A DNA stretch of 34,661 bases from Portibacter lacus. Lineage in GTDB: Bacteria > Bacteroidota > Bacteroidia > Chitinophagales > Saprospiraceae. A program made the position numbers and the translations under genes. How positions within the stretch are numbered: position 1 is the stretch's first letter; each line of letters starts with the position of its first letter. The stretch lies in assembly GCF_021533215.1 (NCBI RefSeq), contig NZ_JAJNKA010000024.1, positions 1-34,661 on the forward strand. The letters run 5' to 3'. A model generated the notes under the pieces. That model ran no database searches, was not told the DNA's origin, and worked only from the letters and a program-made list of their open reading frames with translations. This document shows positions 1 through 8,046 of this stretch, piece after piece.

Positions 1-86
1 AAACACAGGTAATATAAAGTAGTTTAAAAGTAACTATACTTTAAAGATTTTATTTAAACCCGGTCAACGTTATTCAGGCATATACA

Positions 87-126
87 CACTATCCACTATC
101 CACTATCCACTATCCACTATCCACTA
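87..126. repeat. 7-bp tandem repeat (cactatc, 5.7 copies)
   Basis: Five perfect head-to-tail copies of cactatc followed by a partial cacta. The array sits in the non-coding stretch downstream of the Crp/Fnr gene, just outside the terminator-like hairpin. A 7-bp unit is prone to slippage, so copy number may vary between strains. It is too short and lacks spacers, so it is not a CRISPR array. Confidence 0.9.
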
Positions 127-165
127 AATAAAAAAACCGTTTCCCAATCATTATTGGAAAACGGT
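127..165 (-). terminator. Rho-independent terminator for the minus-strand Crp/Fnr gene
   Basis: Inverted repeat with arms 136-148 and 153-165 (accgtttcccaat / attggaaaacggt), a 4-nt loop and one C-A mismatch. On the minus strand the stem is followed by a run of seven T and then attta, the form of an intrinsic terminator. It is about 155 bp beyond the stop of the Crp/Fnr gene, so the transcript would have a long 3' untranslated tail holding the second hairpin at 254-296. Confidence 0.7.
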
Positions 166-253
166 CAATTTCAATAAGTAATGTGCCTAAAACCTTAAAA
201 CCAAATAACTCTTATGAAGAGTAATTTTTTCTTTCGTCTGGAGTACTTGAGCG

Positions 254-296
254 TTACATTGAAAACCTAAACGGCAATCTAGGTTTTCAAATGTAA
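254..296. repeat. Long inverted repeat in the crp 3' region
   Basis: Arms 254-269 (ttacattgaaaaccta) and 280-296 (taggttttcaaatgtaa) pair over 16 bp with one bulged base; the 10-nt loop is aacggcaatc. No T-run follows on either strand, so it is not a standard terminator. It would form a stable RNA hairpin 26 bases after the Crp/Fnr stop and might act as a 3'-end stability element. Confidence 0.75.
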
Positions 297-321
297 TATC
301 TAACCAAACTCATTTGTAGAT

Positions 322-1020
322 TTAGAAAGCATTCAAGCTTGCAAAATCCCTAATTAATATCTTACTAGGTTTTCTTGATGAAAAATGAATTAAACTATCT
401 TTCTTTAACTCACCTAAAACTCTTGCTACGGTCTGTCTAGAAGTATCTGTAAGAAAAGCTATCTCCTTATGTGACATCCCATGATTTATTAAAAGCTCAT
501 CAAGCCCTATTTTTATTCCTCTGTTTTTTCCAGTATTAACTATAAAGTCTACGATTCTAGCTTTAGCTTTCTTGAAAATGAAATTCTCCATTCTCTTCTC
601 AAGTGCGTTTAACCTCGTTACTACTAAATTAATTACACTGTTAGCAAACCTCTGATTGTGAAGTAGTAACTTTTGGAAATCATCCTTCCTAATCATCAAT
701 AAACTGATCGTTCCTTTCATTACCTCAGCAAACTCTTTTCGAGTATTCACCGATGTAAATATGTTCTCACCAAATACATCCGACGCATGAACGATATCCT
801 TTATCAATATTTTTCCGCATGAAGAAGTAATCCCTAATTTCGCACTTCCATCAGTCACAAAATATACATGTGAACCATCTTCTCCTTCTCTATAAATCGT
901 CTCTCCTTTGAAAAAACTCTTCTCCGTTATTTTTCCTGACAACCATTCCAATTCTTTATCAGAACATTCACTTAAAATTGGAAATTCTCTCAACGTCTCA
1001 ATCATATTATTGTGTTGCAT
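322..1020 (-). CDS. Crp/Fnr-family transcriptional regulator
   Basis: A 232-residue cytoplasmic DNA-binding regulator. Residues about 15-130 form the cyclic-nucleotide-binding-type beta-roll, with the glycine-rich turn FKGETIYREGEDGSHVYFV and DVFGENIF. A linking helix follows and then a C-terminal winged helix-turn-helix at about 180-225, with the recognition helix near DTSRQTVARVLGELK. There is no N-terminal cysteine cluster, so it is not an oxygen-sensing FNR with an iron-sulfur centre, and the effector cannot be named. The length is normal for the family and the ATG start fits. It stands alone on the minus strand, with 441 bp of non-coding DNA upstream and two hairpins downstream. Members of this family in Bacteroidota commonly control stress or metabolism; the targets are not visible here. 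Confidence 0.9.
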   Translation of the reverse strand: MQHNNMIETLREFPILSECSDKELEWLSGKITEKSFFKGETIYREGEDGSHVYFVTDGSAKLGITSSCGKILIKDIVHASDVFGENIFTSVNTRKEFAEVMKGTISLLMIRKDDFQKLLLHNQRFANSVINLVVTRLNALEKRMENFIFKKAKARIVDFIVNTGKNRGIKIGLDELLINHGMSHKEIAFLTDTSRQTVARVLGELKKDSLIHFSSRKPSKILIRDFASLNAF

Positions 1021-1252
1021 CTAATTGTTAAAATTTTAGCGTTAGTACATCCATGACGAACCAAATATTTTATACCCCCAAAAAGAAAATAAAAATTTAT
1101 TATTTTTTTTATCTCCCTTGTGAATGACTGTGTTTGTTGGGAATTCTTAGCCTAATTTATTTTATGAAAATAAATAAATGCCAAGATGAAGAATTTTGTG
1201 ATAAGATATTTAGGGGTACTCCAACTGTGGTTTGACCTATAGTATAACAATC

Positions 1253-1326
1253 AGATTAGGATGCTTAAGAGGAGCTTGTGCTTAAATACGAGAAAAAAAC
1301 TCTCGTACTCAAGTACGAAGTCCATT
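1253..1326. repeat. Imperfect direct repeat, copy 1
   Basis: Begins agattaggatgcttaagagg and ends tactcaagtacgaagtccatt. It matches the copy at 1345-1421 at roughly three bases in four. This copy carries a perfect inverted repeat, tcgtact-ca-agtacga (1303-1318), preceded by cgagaaaaaaactctcg, which can also fold as a hairpin. No protein is encoded in a shared frame. Confidence 0.65.
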
Positions 1327-1344
1327 AGGAAGGAAAGTAAAACA

Positions 1345-1421
1345 AGATTAAGATGTCTAAAAGGACCTTGGGTTTAACCCGAGATTGTGAGGTAATTTCA
1401 TACTCAAGTACGCGGTCCATT
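1345..1421. repeat. Imperfect direct repeat, copy 2
   Basis: Begins agattaagatgtctaaaagg and ends tactcaagtacgcggtccatt, parallel to 1253-1326. The core ctcaagtac is kept, but the flanking inverted-repeat bases are not. The complement of ctcaagtac also occurs at 242-250, beyond the Crp/Fnr gene. Confidence 0.65.
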
Positions 1422-1461
1422 GACATTATAAATGGCAAGATTTCTTTTAAAATAGTTTTCT

Positions 1462-1752
1462 CTAGACGTCCTCTACCGTTACGCCCTTCCAGAAAGCAAC
1501 CCTGTCTTTGATTACTTTTGCTGCATCAGATGGATCTGCATAATACCATACAGCATCTTTATTTTCCGATCCATTTACATTAAGGGTGTAGTAATTTGCT
1601 GTTCCTTTCCAAGGGCAGTAGGATGTCGTCTCACTTTCCTTTAATAAGTCCTTTTTTACAGACGAAATAGGAAAGTAATAGTTATTCTCAATGTTTGCTA
1701 AGTCATCACTTTCTGCAATCACTTCTCCGTTCCAAATAGCTCTTTTTTTCAT
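1462..1752 (-). CDS. DUF427 domain protein
   Basis: A 96-residue protein that is a single DUF427 domain. The family signature is visible as an N-terminal WNGEVIAES strand pair, the central YCPWKGTANYY motif (about residues 45-55), and the C-terminal YADPSDAAKVIKDRVAFWKGV. DUF427 proteins are small beta-rich cytoplasmic proteins of unknown biochemical role; I do not assign a function. Length is normal and the start is ATG. It lies 97 bp downstream of purA on the same strand. That gap carries four ACATTG-type half-sites just before the DUF427 start, which suggests its own control rather than simple read-through from purA. Confidence 0.88.
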   Translation of the reverse strand: MKKRAIWNGEVIAESDDLANIENNYYFPISSVKKDLLKESETTSYCPWKGTANYYTLNVNGSENKDAVWYYADPSDAAKVIKDRVAFWKGVTVEDV

Positions 1753-1756
1753 TTTT

Positions 1757-1821
1757 CAATGTTTATTTATTACTCAAACATTGCATGAATGCATAATGTT
1801 TCATCCATGCTTAAAACATTG
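1757..1821. promoter_or_regulatory. Cluster of four AAACATTG-type half-sites upstream of DUF427
   Basis: The 97-bp gap between purA and DUF427 has caatgttt at 1757-1764, its complement aaacattg at 1776-1783, aatgttt at 1795-1801, and aaacattg again at 1814-1821. They form two inverted pairs centred about 38 bp apart. This is the layout of a paired operator, though the pairs could instead form RNA hairpins in the DUF427 leader. No regulator is identified. Confidence 0.4.
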
Positions 1822-1849
1822 ACCTAGAAAAACCGACTTGTCTTACACC

Positions 1850-3121
1850 TTACTTTCTAACTAATAACTTACGTCTTTCCGGACCTGTAGAAACCATAGT
1901 GATTTTTGTCCCTAACATCTTCTCTAATTGATCTACATAGTCTTTAGCGATACTTGGTAGCTGATCATAAGACTCCACGTCATCAAGAGATGTATTCCAT
2001 CCTTTGATTTCTGTATAATTAGTCTCAATTCCTTTCATATTTAGGTCATATGGAAGCTGAGTCGTTTCTGTACCTTCTACTTTGTAAGATTCGCACACAT
2101 TAATCGTTTCGAACTCATCAAGAACATCTAGTTTTGTCACAACGATTTGCGTCACACCATTTAACATGACTGTATAATTCAACTGAGGAATATCATTCCA
2201 TCCACATCTTCTCGGACGGCCAGTAGTAGCGCCAAACTCATGTCCTAATCTTCTTAATTTTTCTCCAGTTTCATCCTCTAACTCAGTAGGGAAAGGTCCT
2301 GATCCAACTCTTGTGCAGTAAGCTTTCACGATTCCGATAACTTCTCCGATCTGCTGTGGTGCAATACCTAGACCAGTACAAACTCCCGCAGTAATTGTAT
2401 TCGATGAAGTTACGAAAGGATAAGTTCCGAAGTCAATATCTAACATAGACCCTTGTGCTCCTTCTGCCAAAATTTTCTTTCCACTTTTAATGGCCTCATT
2501 GACAAAGTATTCGCAATCGATCGTAGGTATCTCTTTTAATTTCTCAATACACTGAAACCAAGCTTCTTCCTCTTCTTCTATATTGAAATCGATCGTTGGG
2601 TATCCTTGAAGAAGACCCATGTGCTTTTCTTTCAAAGCATTGTATTTATTCTTAAAGTCTGGTGCAAATAAATCTCCCACTCTTAAGCCATTTCTTCCAG
2701 TCTTATCCATGTAAGTAGGTCCGATTCCTTTCAAAGTAGAACCGATCTTTTCCTTACCTTTCGAAGCCTCTGATGCAGCATCTAACCATCTGTGAGTAGG
2801 AACAATTAAGTGCGCTTTCTTAGCTATAAATAGATTTTCTTTATATTGAATAGATGCCGAATCTAACTTATTCAACTCTTTCTGAAATGTGATCGGGTCG
2901 ATAACAACACCATTTCCGATAACATTCTTGATATGACTTCTGAAAATACCAGATGGGATGGTATGCAACACGTATTTCGTTGATCCAATAACGATGGTGT
3001 GACCAGCATTAGGTCCACCTTGAAATCTACAAACAAGGTCATACTTATCTGCTAAATAATCTACGATTTTCCCTTTTCCTTCATCTCCCCATTGTAATCC
3101 TAATAAAACATCTACTGCCAT
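1850..3121 (-). CDS. purA: Adenylosuccinate synthetase
   Basis: 423 residues, normal for the family. It catalyses the GTP-dependent joining of IMP and aspartate to adenylosuccinate, the first committed step from IMP to AMP, in the cytoplasm. Seen in the sequence: the GTP-binding and catalytic loop GDEGKGK (residues 12-18, with catalytic Asp13), NAGHT with catalytic His41, the IMP-site segments GSTLKGIGPTYMDK and EGAQGSMLDIDFGTYPFVTSS, ATTGRPRRCGW, and a C-terminal STGPERRKLLV. All expected active-site blocks are present. The ATG start gives the standard MAVDVLLGLQWGDEG N-terminus. It is transcribed toward DUF427; the 439 bp upstream separate it from fur. Confidence 0.98.
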   Translation of the reverse strand: MAVDVLLGLQWGDEGKGKIVDYLADKYDLVCRFQGGPNAGHTIVIGSTKYVLHTIPSGIFRSHIKNVIGNGVVIDPITFQKELNKLDSASIQYKENLFIAKKAHLIVPTHRWLDAASEASKGKEKIGSTLKGIGPTYMDKTGRNGLRVGDLFAPDFKNKYNALKEKHMGLLQGYPTIDFNIEEEEEAWFQCIEKLKEIPTIDCEYFVNEAIKSGKKILAEGAQGSMLDIDFGTYPFVTSSNTITAGVCTGLGIAPQQIGEVIGIVKAYCTRVGSGPFPTELEDETGEKLRRLGHEFGATTGRPRRCGWNDIPQLNYTVMLNGVTQIVVTKLDVLDEFETINVCESYKVEGTETTQLPYDLNMKGIETNYTEIKGWNTSLDDVESYDQLPSIAKDYVDQLEKMLGTKITMVSTGPERRKLLVRK

Positions 3122-3560
3122 TCTATTTTTTATAAGTTGGTTATGATACAGCTGTCTAGGTTGCTGTAAAGTTTAAAGCGTAAAAATAGGAAACTGCTTG
3201 GGATAAAAACCCATTCTGGAGATTAATTTATATTTTTTTTAATATGTATTCAAATGTGTCATGAAGGATGCTAAGGACGCACAATAATCATAAATTATAT
3301 TGGTATCAAATTTTATATGGATTTCTTTTCTGTATTTCTTCAAAAAAAGGTGAAGAAATCAGATTAAAGGTGCCAACTAATTATTACTAGATTACTGAAT
3401 GATTAGTATCCTACAATTAGCAATGTATTGTAATTAAATTCATTAGCAGCAAAAAAGACCCTAAGGAATTGTTTCAATTTATAGTCAAGTTGATGTCTGC
3501 TTGAAAATATATTAAAAGATGATTGCCAGACTTTACTAAGATCGAGAATTAATGTAATGA
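3122..3560. other. Non-coding gap between fur and purA
   Basis: 439 bp with no credible gene. It is AT-rich, with short oligo-T and oligo-A runs. A small inverted repeat pairs atttcttc (3334-3341) with gaagaaat (3352-3359) around an A-rich loop. The right part must hold the 3' end of the rel-fur transcript and the left part the purA promoter, but I found no clean terminator and no exact TAnnTTTG box on the minus strand. Confidence 0.5.
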
Positions 3561-4037
3561 CTAGTTATTGTTTTTATACTCGCAGTCACTTTCACATTTA
3601 CCATATAAATTTAAAGAGTGGTGAGTGATCGTGAATTTCATAAGGTCGCCCATCATTGATTTTATTTGCTGGATTCTAGGGTCACAAAACTCAAGTACTT
3701 TGCCACAGTCTACACAGATGATGTGGTCGTGTTGCTTAAAGCCGTAGGACTTTTCATATTGGGCTAGATTCTTACCGAATTGGTGCTTGGTGACCAAGTC
3801 ACAGACAACCAAGAGCTCAAGCGTATTGTACACAGTGGCTCTACTTACTCGATAATTCTGGTTCTTCATGTGAATATATAAGGCTTCCGCATCGAAATGA
3901 TCCGTTCTTCTGTATATCTCCTCCAAAATAGCATACCGTTCCGGAGTTTTTCGAAGCTTATTTTTTTCTAAGTGGGCTGAAAAAATTGTTTTTACTTCTT
4001 TGATGATTTCGTCTAAGTACGTCGCTTCTACATTCAT
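3561..4037 (-). CDS. Fur/PerR-family metal-responsive repressor
   Basis: A 158-residue DNA-binding repressor of the Fur family. The N-terminal winged helix includes [12 protein letters not shown] (about 65-76). The dimerisation and metal-binding half has HDH at 103-105, the zinc pair C108/C111 in [10 protein letters not shown], and a C-terminal cysteine pair C148/C152. Fur, PerR and Zur cannot be told apart with certainty from sequence alone. The second pair is spaced CxxxC rather than the textbook CxxC. The ATG start overlaps the rel stop codon as ATGA, so translation is probably coupled to rel and the two share a transcript. There is no separate promoter gap. Confidence 0.92.
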   Translation of the reverse strand: MNVEATYLDEIIKEVKTIFSAHLEKNKLRKTPERYAILEEIYRRTDHFDAEALYIHMKNQNYRVSRATVYNTLELLVVCDLVTKHQFGKNLAQYEKSYGFKQHDHIICVDCGKVLEFCDPRIQQIKSMMGDLMKFTITHHSLNLYGKCESDCEYKNNN

Positions 4038-6271
4038 GAATTATATGACTTATCTACTCTTGTAACACTCGAAACGCCATCTAGTTGTTGGAGTGAATGA
4101 ACAGCTTGATTTAATTGATTTTTATTGGCAACAAATAAACCCACTTTCCCTTCGAAATAGCCTTCTGCGCCTTCTATAGAAAATGATCTAATATTTAAAC
4201 CTAAAAAAGAAGAGATTTGTTCCGTGATTTTTTGAATGACTCCAGGGCCTGAATCCACACCGGTTACAATTAGATCCACTACAAAGTTAGAATTAGACCC
4301 ACCTGACCACTCGGCTTTCATCACCCGATAACCATAATTAGCGAGCATATTAGTTGCATTCGGGCAATTAGTTCTATGGATTTTCATTCCACCGGTAGCA
4401 CTTAGAAATGCAAAAATATTATCACCTTGGACTGGGTTGCAACAGGAGGACAGTGTGTATTTATACATGTCAGCAGGCTCACCATTGATCAGGATTTTCT
4501 GCTGATTATCATCTTGTCTTCGCGGTCTTTTCTTCTCTTTCTCTTCTGCTTCAGACACCGCTTCAGAAATGATGTCTTCTACTTTTTTCTCGATCAATTT
4601 TTGACCATGAACATCAAATAGCTTAAGGTCTAATAAGTTAATATCTTCTCTGAAAATTCCATAGTATAGGTCCACTCTACTTTTGTATCCGAAATATTTC
4701 ACAAGCATGTCAATATTAAGCTCAAAGTCAGCCTTCATATTTTTCAACTTACGCATCAAGGTTTCTTTACCGAATTCACCTTGTTTACGTCGTTCTTCTT
4801 TCATCGAAGACCTAATTTTAGATCTTGCTTTTCCGGTGACCACCATCTTAAGCCAGTTCTCATTAGGCTTTTGGCTTTTATTCGTGGTAACATGAACTTG
4901 GTCTCCGTTCGAAAGCTTATATCCCATAGGGACTAGCTTATTATTGACTTTTATGGCAGTGGCATTATATCCTACATCTGTATGGATATCGAATGCGAAA
5001 TCTAGTGCTGTCGCTCCTTTAGGTAGAATACGCATATCACCTTTCGGAGTAAAAGCGTAAATTTCCTCAGAAAATAGATTCGTTTTGAAATCATTAATGA
5101 ATTCAAGAGCTGTGTTTCCTGACGTATCAAGCAAGTGTCGGATACCATCTAACCATTGATCATATACGGAATCAGAATCTTTAACCCCTTTGTATTTCCA
5201 GTGTGCCGCGAATCCTCGTTCAGCGATTTCATCCATTCTTTCTGATCGAATCTGAACTTCTACAAAACGACCTTTCGGTCCGATCACGGTGGTGTGTAAA
5301 GATTCGTACCCATTACTTTTTGGGGTAGTTACCCAGTCTTTAAGTCGCTCTGGAATAGGGAGGTAGATATCCGTAATCTCAGAATAGATCTGCCAACAAC
5401 CGCTTTTTTCTTTTTTAATATCTGTGTCAATGATCACCCTTACTGCAAAGATATCGTAGATCTCATGAAGAGGGACTCTCTTTTTTCGAATTTTATTAGC
5501 GATGGAAGAAATAGATTTCACTCTTCCTGTAATTCTATAATCGAAATCCATTTCGTCGAATTTCGGTTTTAATGGTTTCACAAACTCATTAATGTATTTC
5601 TGTCTATTTCTTTTCGAATCTACAAGTTCCTTTTCTATTTCTGCGTACAGTTCAGGCTCAGTGATTTTCAAGCATAGGTCTTGAAACTCAGTTTTTACAT
5701 TATATAACCCAAGTCTATGTGCTAATGGAGCGTATATAAAGCTCGTTTCAGCTGCAATTTTTAATTGTTTATGCTGAGGCATCGAACCAATAGTCCTTAG
5801 ATTGTGAATTCGATCGGCCATCTTGATAAGGACAACTCTTACATCCTCTACAAGTGTGCTTAGCACTTTCTTGAAATTTTCAGCTTGTGGACTTTCTACA
5901 TTGTATAATCCATCTAACTTGGTAAGTCCATCTACTATGGTTCGGATTTTCGGTCCGAACATTTTATCTATTTCTTCGATGGTAACTGGAGTGTCCTCTA
6001 CAACATCATGCAATAATGCGCTGATCACTGCGGTAGGACCTAGGCCAATTTCCTCAGCACATATTCGAGCGACCTCAATAGGGTGGAGAACATAAGGTTC
6101 TCCAGACTTCCTACGCTGACTACTATGCGCTGAGACGGCAAGCTTGTATGCTTTGTCCAAGTGAATTTTGTCTTCATCAGTTAAAGAGTTGACAATAGAC
6201 TTCCTCAGCTTATTATAAGCTTTGCGAATCGTCTTTAATTCGGTTTCATTTATAGCTGTAGCGGTTCCCAT
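4034..6271 (-). CDS. Bifunctional (p)ppGpp synthetase/hydrolase, Rel/SpoT family
   Basis: 745 residues, full length for a long RSH enzyme that makes and degrades the stringent-response alarmone (p)ppGpp. Domains in order: the HD hydrolase (about 45-200) with His63, HD88-89 and ED92-93 intact; the synthetase (about 250-365) with [27 protein letters not shown] and EVQIRS; TGS (about 405-465) with [21 protein letters not shown]; a cysteine-bearing linker [10 protein letters not shown]; and a C-terminal ACT domain (about 665-740). With both catalytic sites intact it is likely bifunctional and may be the main RSH of this cell. The stop overlaps the start of fur. A promoter is proposed at 6301-6328, divergent from tRNA-Leu. 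Confidence 0.96.
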   Translation of the reverse strand: MGTATAINETELKTIRKAYNKLRKSIVNSLTDEDKIHLDKAYKLAVSAHSSQRRKSGEPYVLHPIEVARICAEEIGLGPTAVISALLHDVVEDTPVTIEEIDKMFGPKIRTIVDGLTKLDGLYNVESPQAENFKKVLSTLVEDVRVVLIKMADRIHNLRTIGSMPQHKQLKIAAETSFIYAPLAHRLGLYNVKTEFQDLCLKITEPELYAEIEKELVDSKRNRQKYINEFVKPLKPKFDEMDFDYRITGRVKSISSIANKIRKKRVPLHEIYDIFAVRVIIDTDIKKEKSGCWQIYSEITDIYLPIPERLKDWVTTPKSNGYESLHTTVIGPKGRFVEVQIRSERMDEIAERGFAAHWKYKGVKDSDSVYDQWLDGIRHLLDTSGNTALEFINDFKTNLFSEEIYAFTPKGDMRILPKGATALDFAFDIHTDVGYNATAIKVNNKLVPMGYKLSNGDQVHVTTNKSQKPNENWLKMVVTGKARSKIRSSMKEERRKQGEFGKETLMRKLKNMKADFELNIDMLVKYFGYKSRVDLYYGIFREDINLLDLKLFDVHGQKLIEKKVEDIISEAVSEAEEKEKKRPRRQDDNQQKILINGEPADMYKYTLSSCCNPVQGDNIFAFLSATGGMKIHRTNCPNATNMLANYGYRVMKAEWSGGSNSNFVVDLIVTGVDSGPGVIQKITEQISSFLGLNIRSFSIEGAEGYFEGKVGLFVANKNQLNQAVHSLQQLDGVSSVTRVDKSYNS

Positions 6272-6300
6272 TAATCGTAAAAATCCTAAATAATTAAGTT

Positions 6301-6328
6301 CGAATATATATTAATAACATGAAACAAA
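6301..6328 (-). promoter_or_regulatory. Candidate promoter for rel-fur
   Basis: On the minus strand the -33-like tttg is at 6328-6325. It is followed after 16 bases by tatattcg (6308-6301), one base off the Bacteroidota -7 consensus TAnnTTTG. The inferred transcript start would leave a leader of about 20 bases before the rel ATG. The same tatattcg box is found twice upstream of the MATE gene. Confidence 0.4.
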
Positions 6329-6382
6329 TGATAGAAATTCCAAGTCAGTATAATATTTTTTAGCAAAACTACTCTGCATGCA

Positions 6383-6411
6383 TTGAAATTTATAAAAAGA
6401 TATTATCTTTG
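6383..6411 (+). promoter_or_regulatory. Promoter of tRNA-Leu and possibly tig-clpP-clpX
   Basis: A -33 ttg at 6383-6385, an 18-bp spacer, and a perfect -7 tatctttg (TAnnTTTG) at 6404-6411. This is the cleanest Bacteroidota primary-sigma promoter in the window. Transcription would begin near 6418, about 57 bases before the mature tRNA. No strong terminator follows the tRNA, so read-through into tig is plausible. Confidence 0.7.
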
Positions 6412-6474
6412 CCATCCCTTAGCGATAATGTTGCTAAGTTAATTGAAGTTATCAGGTGAAACAATCCTGAATTT

Positions 6475-6556
6475 GCGGGCGTGGTGGAATTGGTAGACAC
6501 GCTAGACTTAGGATCTAGTGCCGCGAGGTGTGGGAGTTCGAGTCTCCCCGCCCGCA
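6475..6556 (+). tRNA. tRNA-Leu (anticodon TAG)
   Basis: The acceptor stem pairs gcgggcg (6475-6481) with cgcccgc (6549-6555), with discriminator A at 6556. The anticodon stem is ctaga/tctag around the loop cttagga, giving anticodon TAG (6509-6511), which reads CUA and related leucine codons. A short variable arm, expected for a class II leucine tRNA, and the ggttcga-like T-loop gagttcgagtctc are present. CCA is not encoded: the sequence continues cttct after the discriminator. It lies between rel (divergent) and tig. A short palindrome, tgtcaa-cggatc-ttgaca (6579-6596), follows. Confidence 0.97.
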
Positions 6557-6617
6557 CTTCTTTTTTAATACACTTTCTTGTCAACGGATCTTGACATCTA
6601 TTTAATTTTACTAAATT

Positions 6618-7982
6618 ATGAATATAACTAAAAATGAAATTGATGCATTAAACGCATCGCTTCATATCACTATTGAACCGTCTGATTACGAAGAAAAGTT
6701 TAAAGATGAACTTAATAAGTACAGAGGTAAAGCTTCCCTAAAGGGATTTCGTAAAGGAAAAACGCCAATAGCTACGATCAAGAAAATGTATGGTAAAGCA
6801 ATTCTTGCTGAAACGATCAATAATATTCTTGGTGAAACACTGAATACTTATCTGACTGAAGAGAAAATTGAAACTTTAGGTCAACCTATCCCAACAGAAG
6901 ATACGGAAGTAACTCATTTTGATGTTAAGAACTTAGGTGATTACAAGTTTGATTTCGACTTAGGAATCGCGCCTCAGTTTGAAGTAGCTGGAATGGATGA
7001 TGGAATAGAAAAGAAAGTGGTGGAAGTTGCAGAAGAATCTGTAACGGAGGAATTTGAATTAGCTCGAAAAAGATTCGGTGGTGAAATATTCCCTGAAGAT
7101 GATATCGAAGACAATGACCTATTAACACTAAGTGCAGTTGAACTGGATGGAGACAAAGTGAAGAAGAAAGGTTGGGAAACTGGATTTCAGATCTTAGTGA
7201 AAGATTTGGAAGATTCAGTTAAAGAAGAAGTTCTTAAATTGAAGAAAGGCGGGAAATTCAAATTTAACATCAGAAGCGTAGAGAAAGATAAAGACGAAAA
7301 GCACGTTAATAAGTATCTATTAAATTTAGATGAAGATGAGGAGAAAGAAATAGGAGATATGTTCGAAGGAACTATCGACAAAGTTTCTAGAATCTCACCT
7401 GCTGAAATTAATCAAGAGTTTTTTGACAAATATACTGGTCAAGAAGGGGCAGAAACTTCAGAAGAAGAAATAAGAGCTAAGATTAGAGCAAATATTGAAG
7501 AACACTATAATACTCAGACGAAGAACTTAATGTTCAAGGAGATTATGGATCACTTAATGGAGGCTAATAAAATAGAACTTCCGAATGCTTTCTTAAAGAG
7601 ATGGTTGAAATTAAGCAATGAAAATGCAACTGATGAAGTTATAGAAGCGGAATTCGAAGCGTTTTCTCAGAATCTTAAGTGGAATCTAATTAAGAGTAAG
7701 TTAGAAGCAAAGTACGAGATAGAAGTATTGCCGGAAGATATTAAAGAAGGATTTAAGAAAAGAATTGCTGGATATTTCGGAGGAAATCCTCAAGGAATAG
7801 ATCTTGATCAGATGGCTGAGTCTATGATGAAAAATCAAGAGCAATTTAGACAAGTATTTGAAGAAGAAAAGGCTGAGAAGTTATTTCAAGCCATTTCTGC
7901 TGATATGAATATCGTTGAAAACCCTATTTCTCTGGATGAATTCAAGGAATTGGTCAAAAAAGTTAACGAAGAGGCGGCATAA
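6618..7982 (+). CDS. tig: Trigger factor, ribosome-associated chaperone
   Basis: 454 residues, within the usual 430-460. Trigger factor binds the ribosome at the exit tunnel and shields nascent chains; it also has a peptidyl-prolyl isomerase domain. The N-terminal ribosome-binding signature GFRKGKTP is at residues 43-50. The middle isomerase region (about 155-265) is strongly diverged from FKBP, as is usual in Bacteroidota. The acidic, helical C-terminal half forms the chaperone arms. The ATG follows an AT-rich leader without a Shine-Dalgarno site. It is first in the order tig-clpP-clpX, with 64 bp to clpP, a widely conserved arrangement that links folding of new chains with proteolysis. Confidence 0.95.
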   Translation: MNITKNEIDALNASLHITIEPSDYEEKFKDELNKYRGKASLKGFRKGKTPIATIKKMYGKAILAETINNILGETLNTYLTEEKIETLGQPIPTEDTEVTHFDVKNLGDYKFDFDLGIAPQFEVAGMDDGIEKKVVEVAEESVTEEFELARKRFGGEIFPEDDIEDNDLLTLSAVELDGDKVKKKGWETGFQILVKDLEDSVKEEVLKLKKGGKFKFNIRSVEKDKDEKHVNKYLLNLDEDEEKEIGDMFEGTIDKVSRISPAEINQEFFDKYTGQEGAETSEEEIRAKIRANIEEHYNTQTKNLMFKEIMDHLMEANKIELPNAFLKRWLKLSNENATDEVIEAEFEAFSQNLKWNLIKSKLEAKYEIEVLPEDIKEGFKKRIAGYFGGNPQGIDLDQMAESMMKNQEQFRQVFEEEKAEKLFQAISADMNIVENPISLDEFKELVKKVNEEAA

Positions 7983-8046
7983 ATTGCATTATTTTTAATC
8001 CTTATTGAGATCTTGCTGTTATATTGGCAAATAAAATAAAAAAATT

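Larger units (their letters stand above)
1021..1461. other. Non-coding gap with an imperfect direct repeat
   Basis: A 441-bp stretch between DUF427 and the Crp/Fnr gene with no credible reading frame. It contains two diverged copies of a unit of about 75 bp (1253-1326 and 1345-1421), annotated separately. Its left end, next to the Crp/Fnr start, is AT-rich and probably holds that gene's promoter, but I could not pick a convincing TAnnTTTG box. Confidence 0.6.

Noticed and set aside
1021-1461. Possible broken gene in the gap between the Crp/Fnr and DUF427 genes
   Set aside because: The two repeat copies do not share an open frame and nothing in any frame resembles a known protein, so I kept it as non-coding repeat.
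3334-3359. Terminator for fur (atttcttc/gaagaaat hairpin)
   Set aside because: The stem is only 8 AT-rich pairs and there is no T-run at the right side for the minus strand; it is noted within the gap entry only.
6390-6584. Minus-strand 64-residue reading frame
   Set aside because: It is the complement of the tRNA-Leu gene and its flanks; frames of this kind over tRNAs are a well-known false call.
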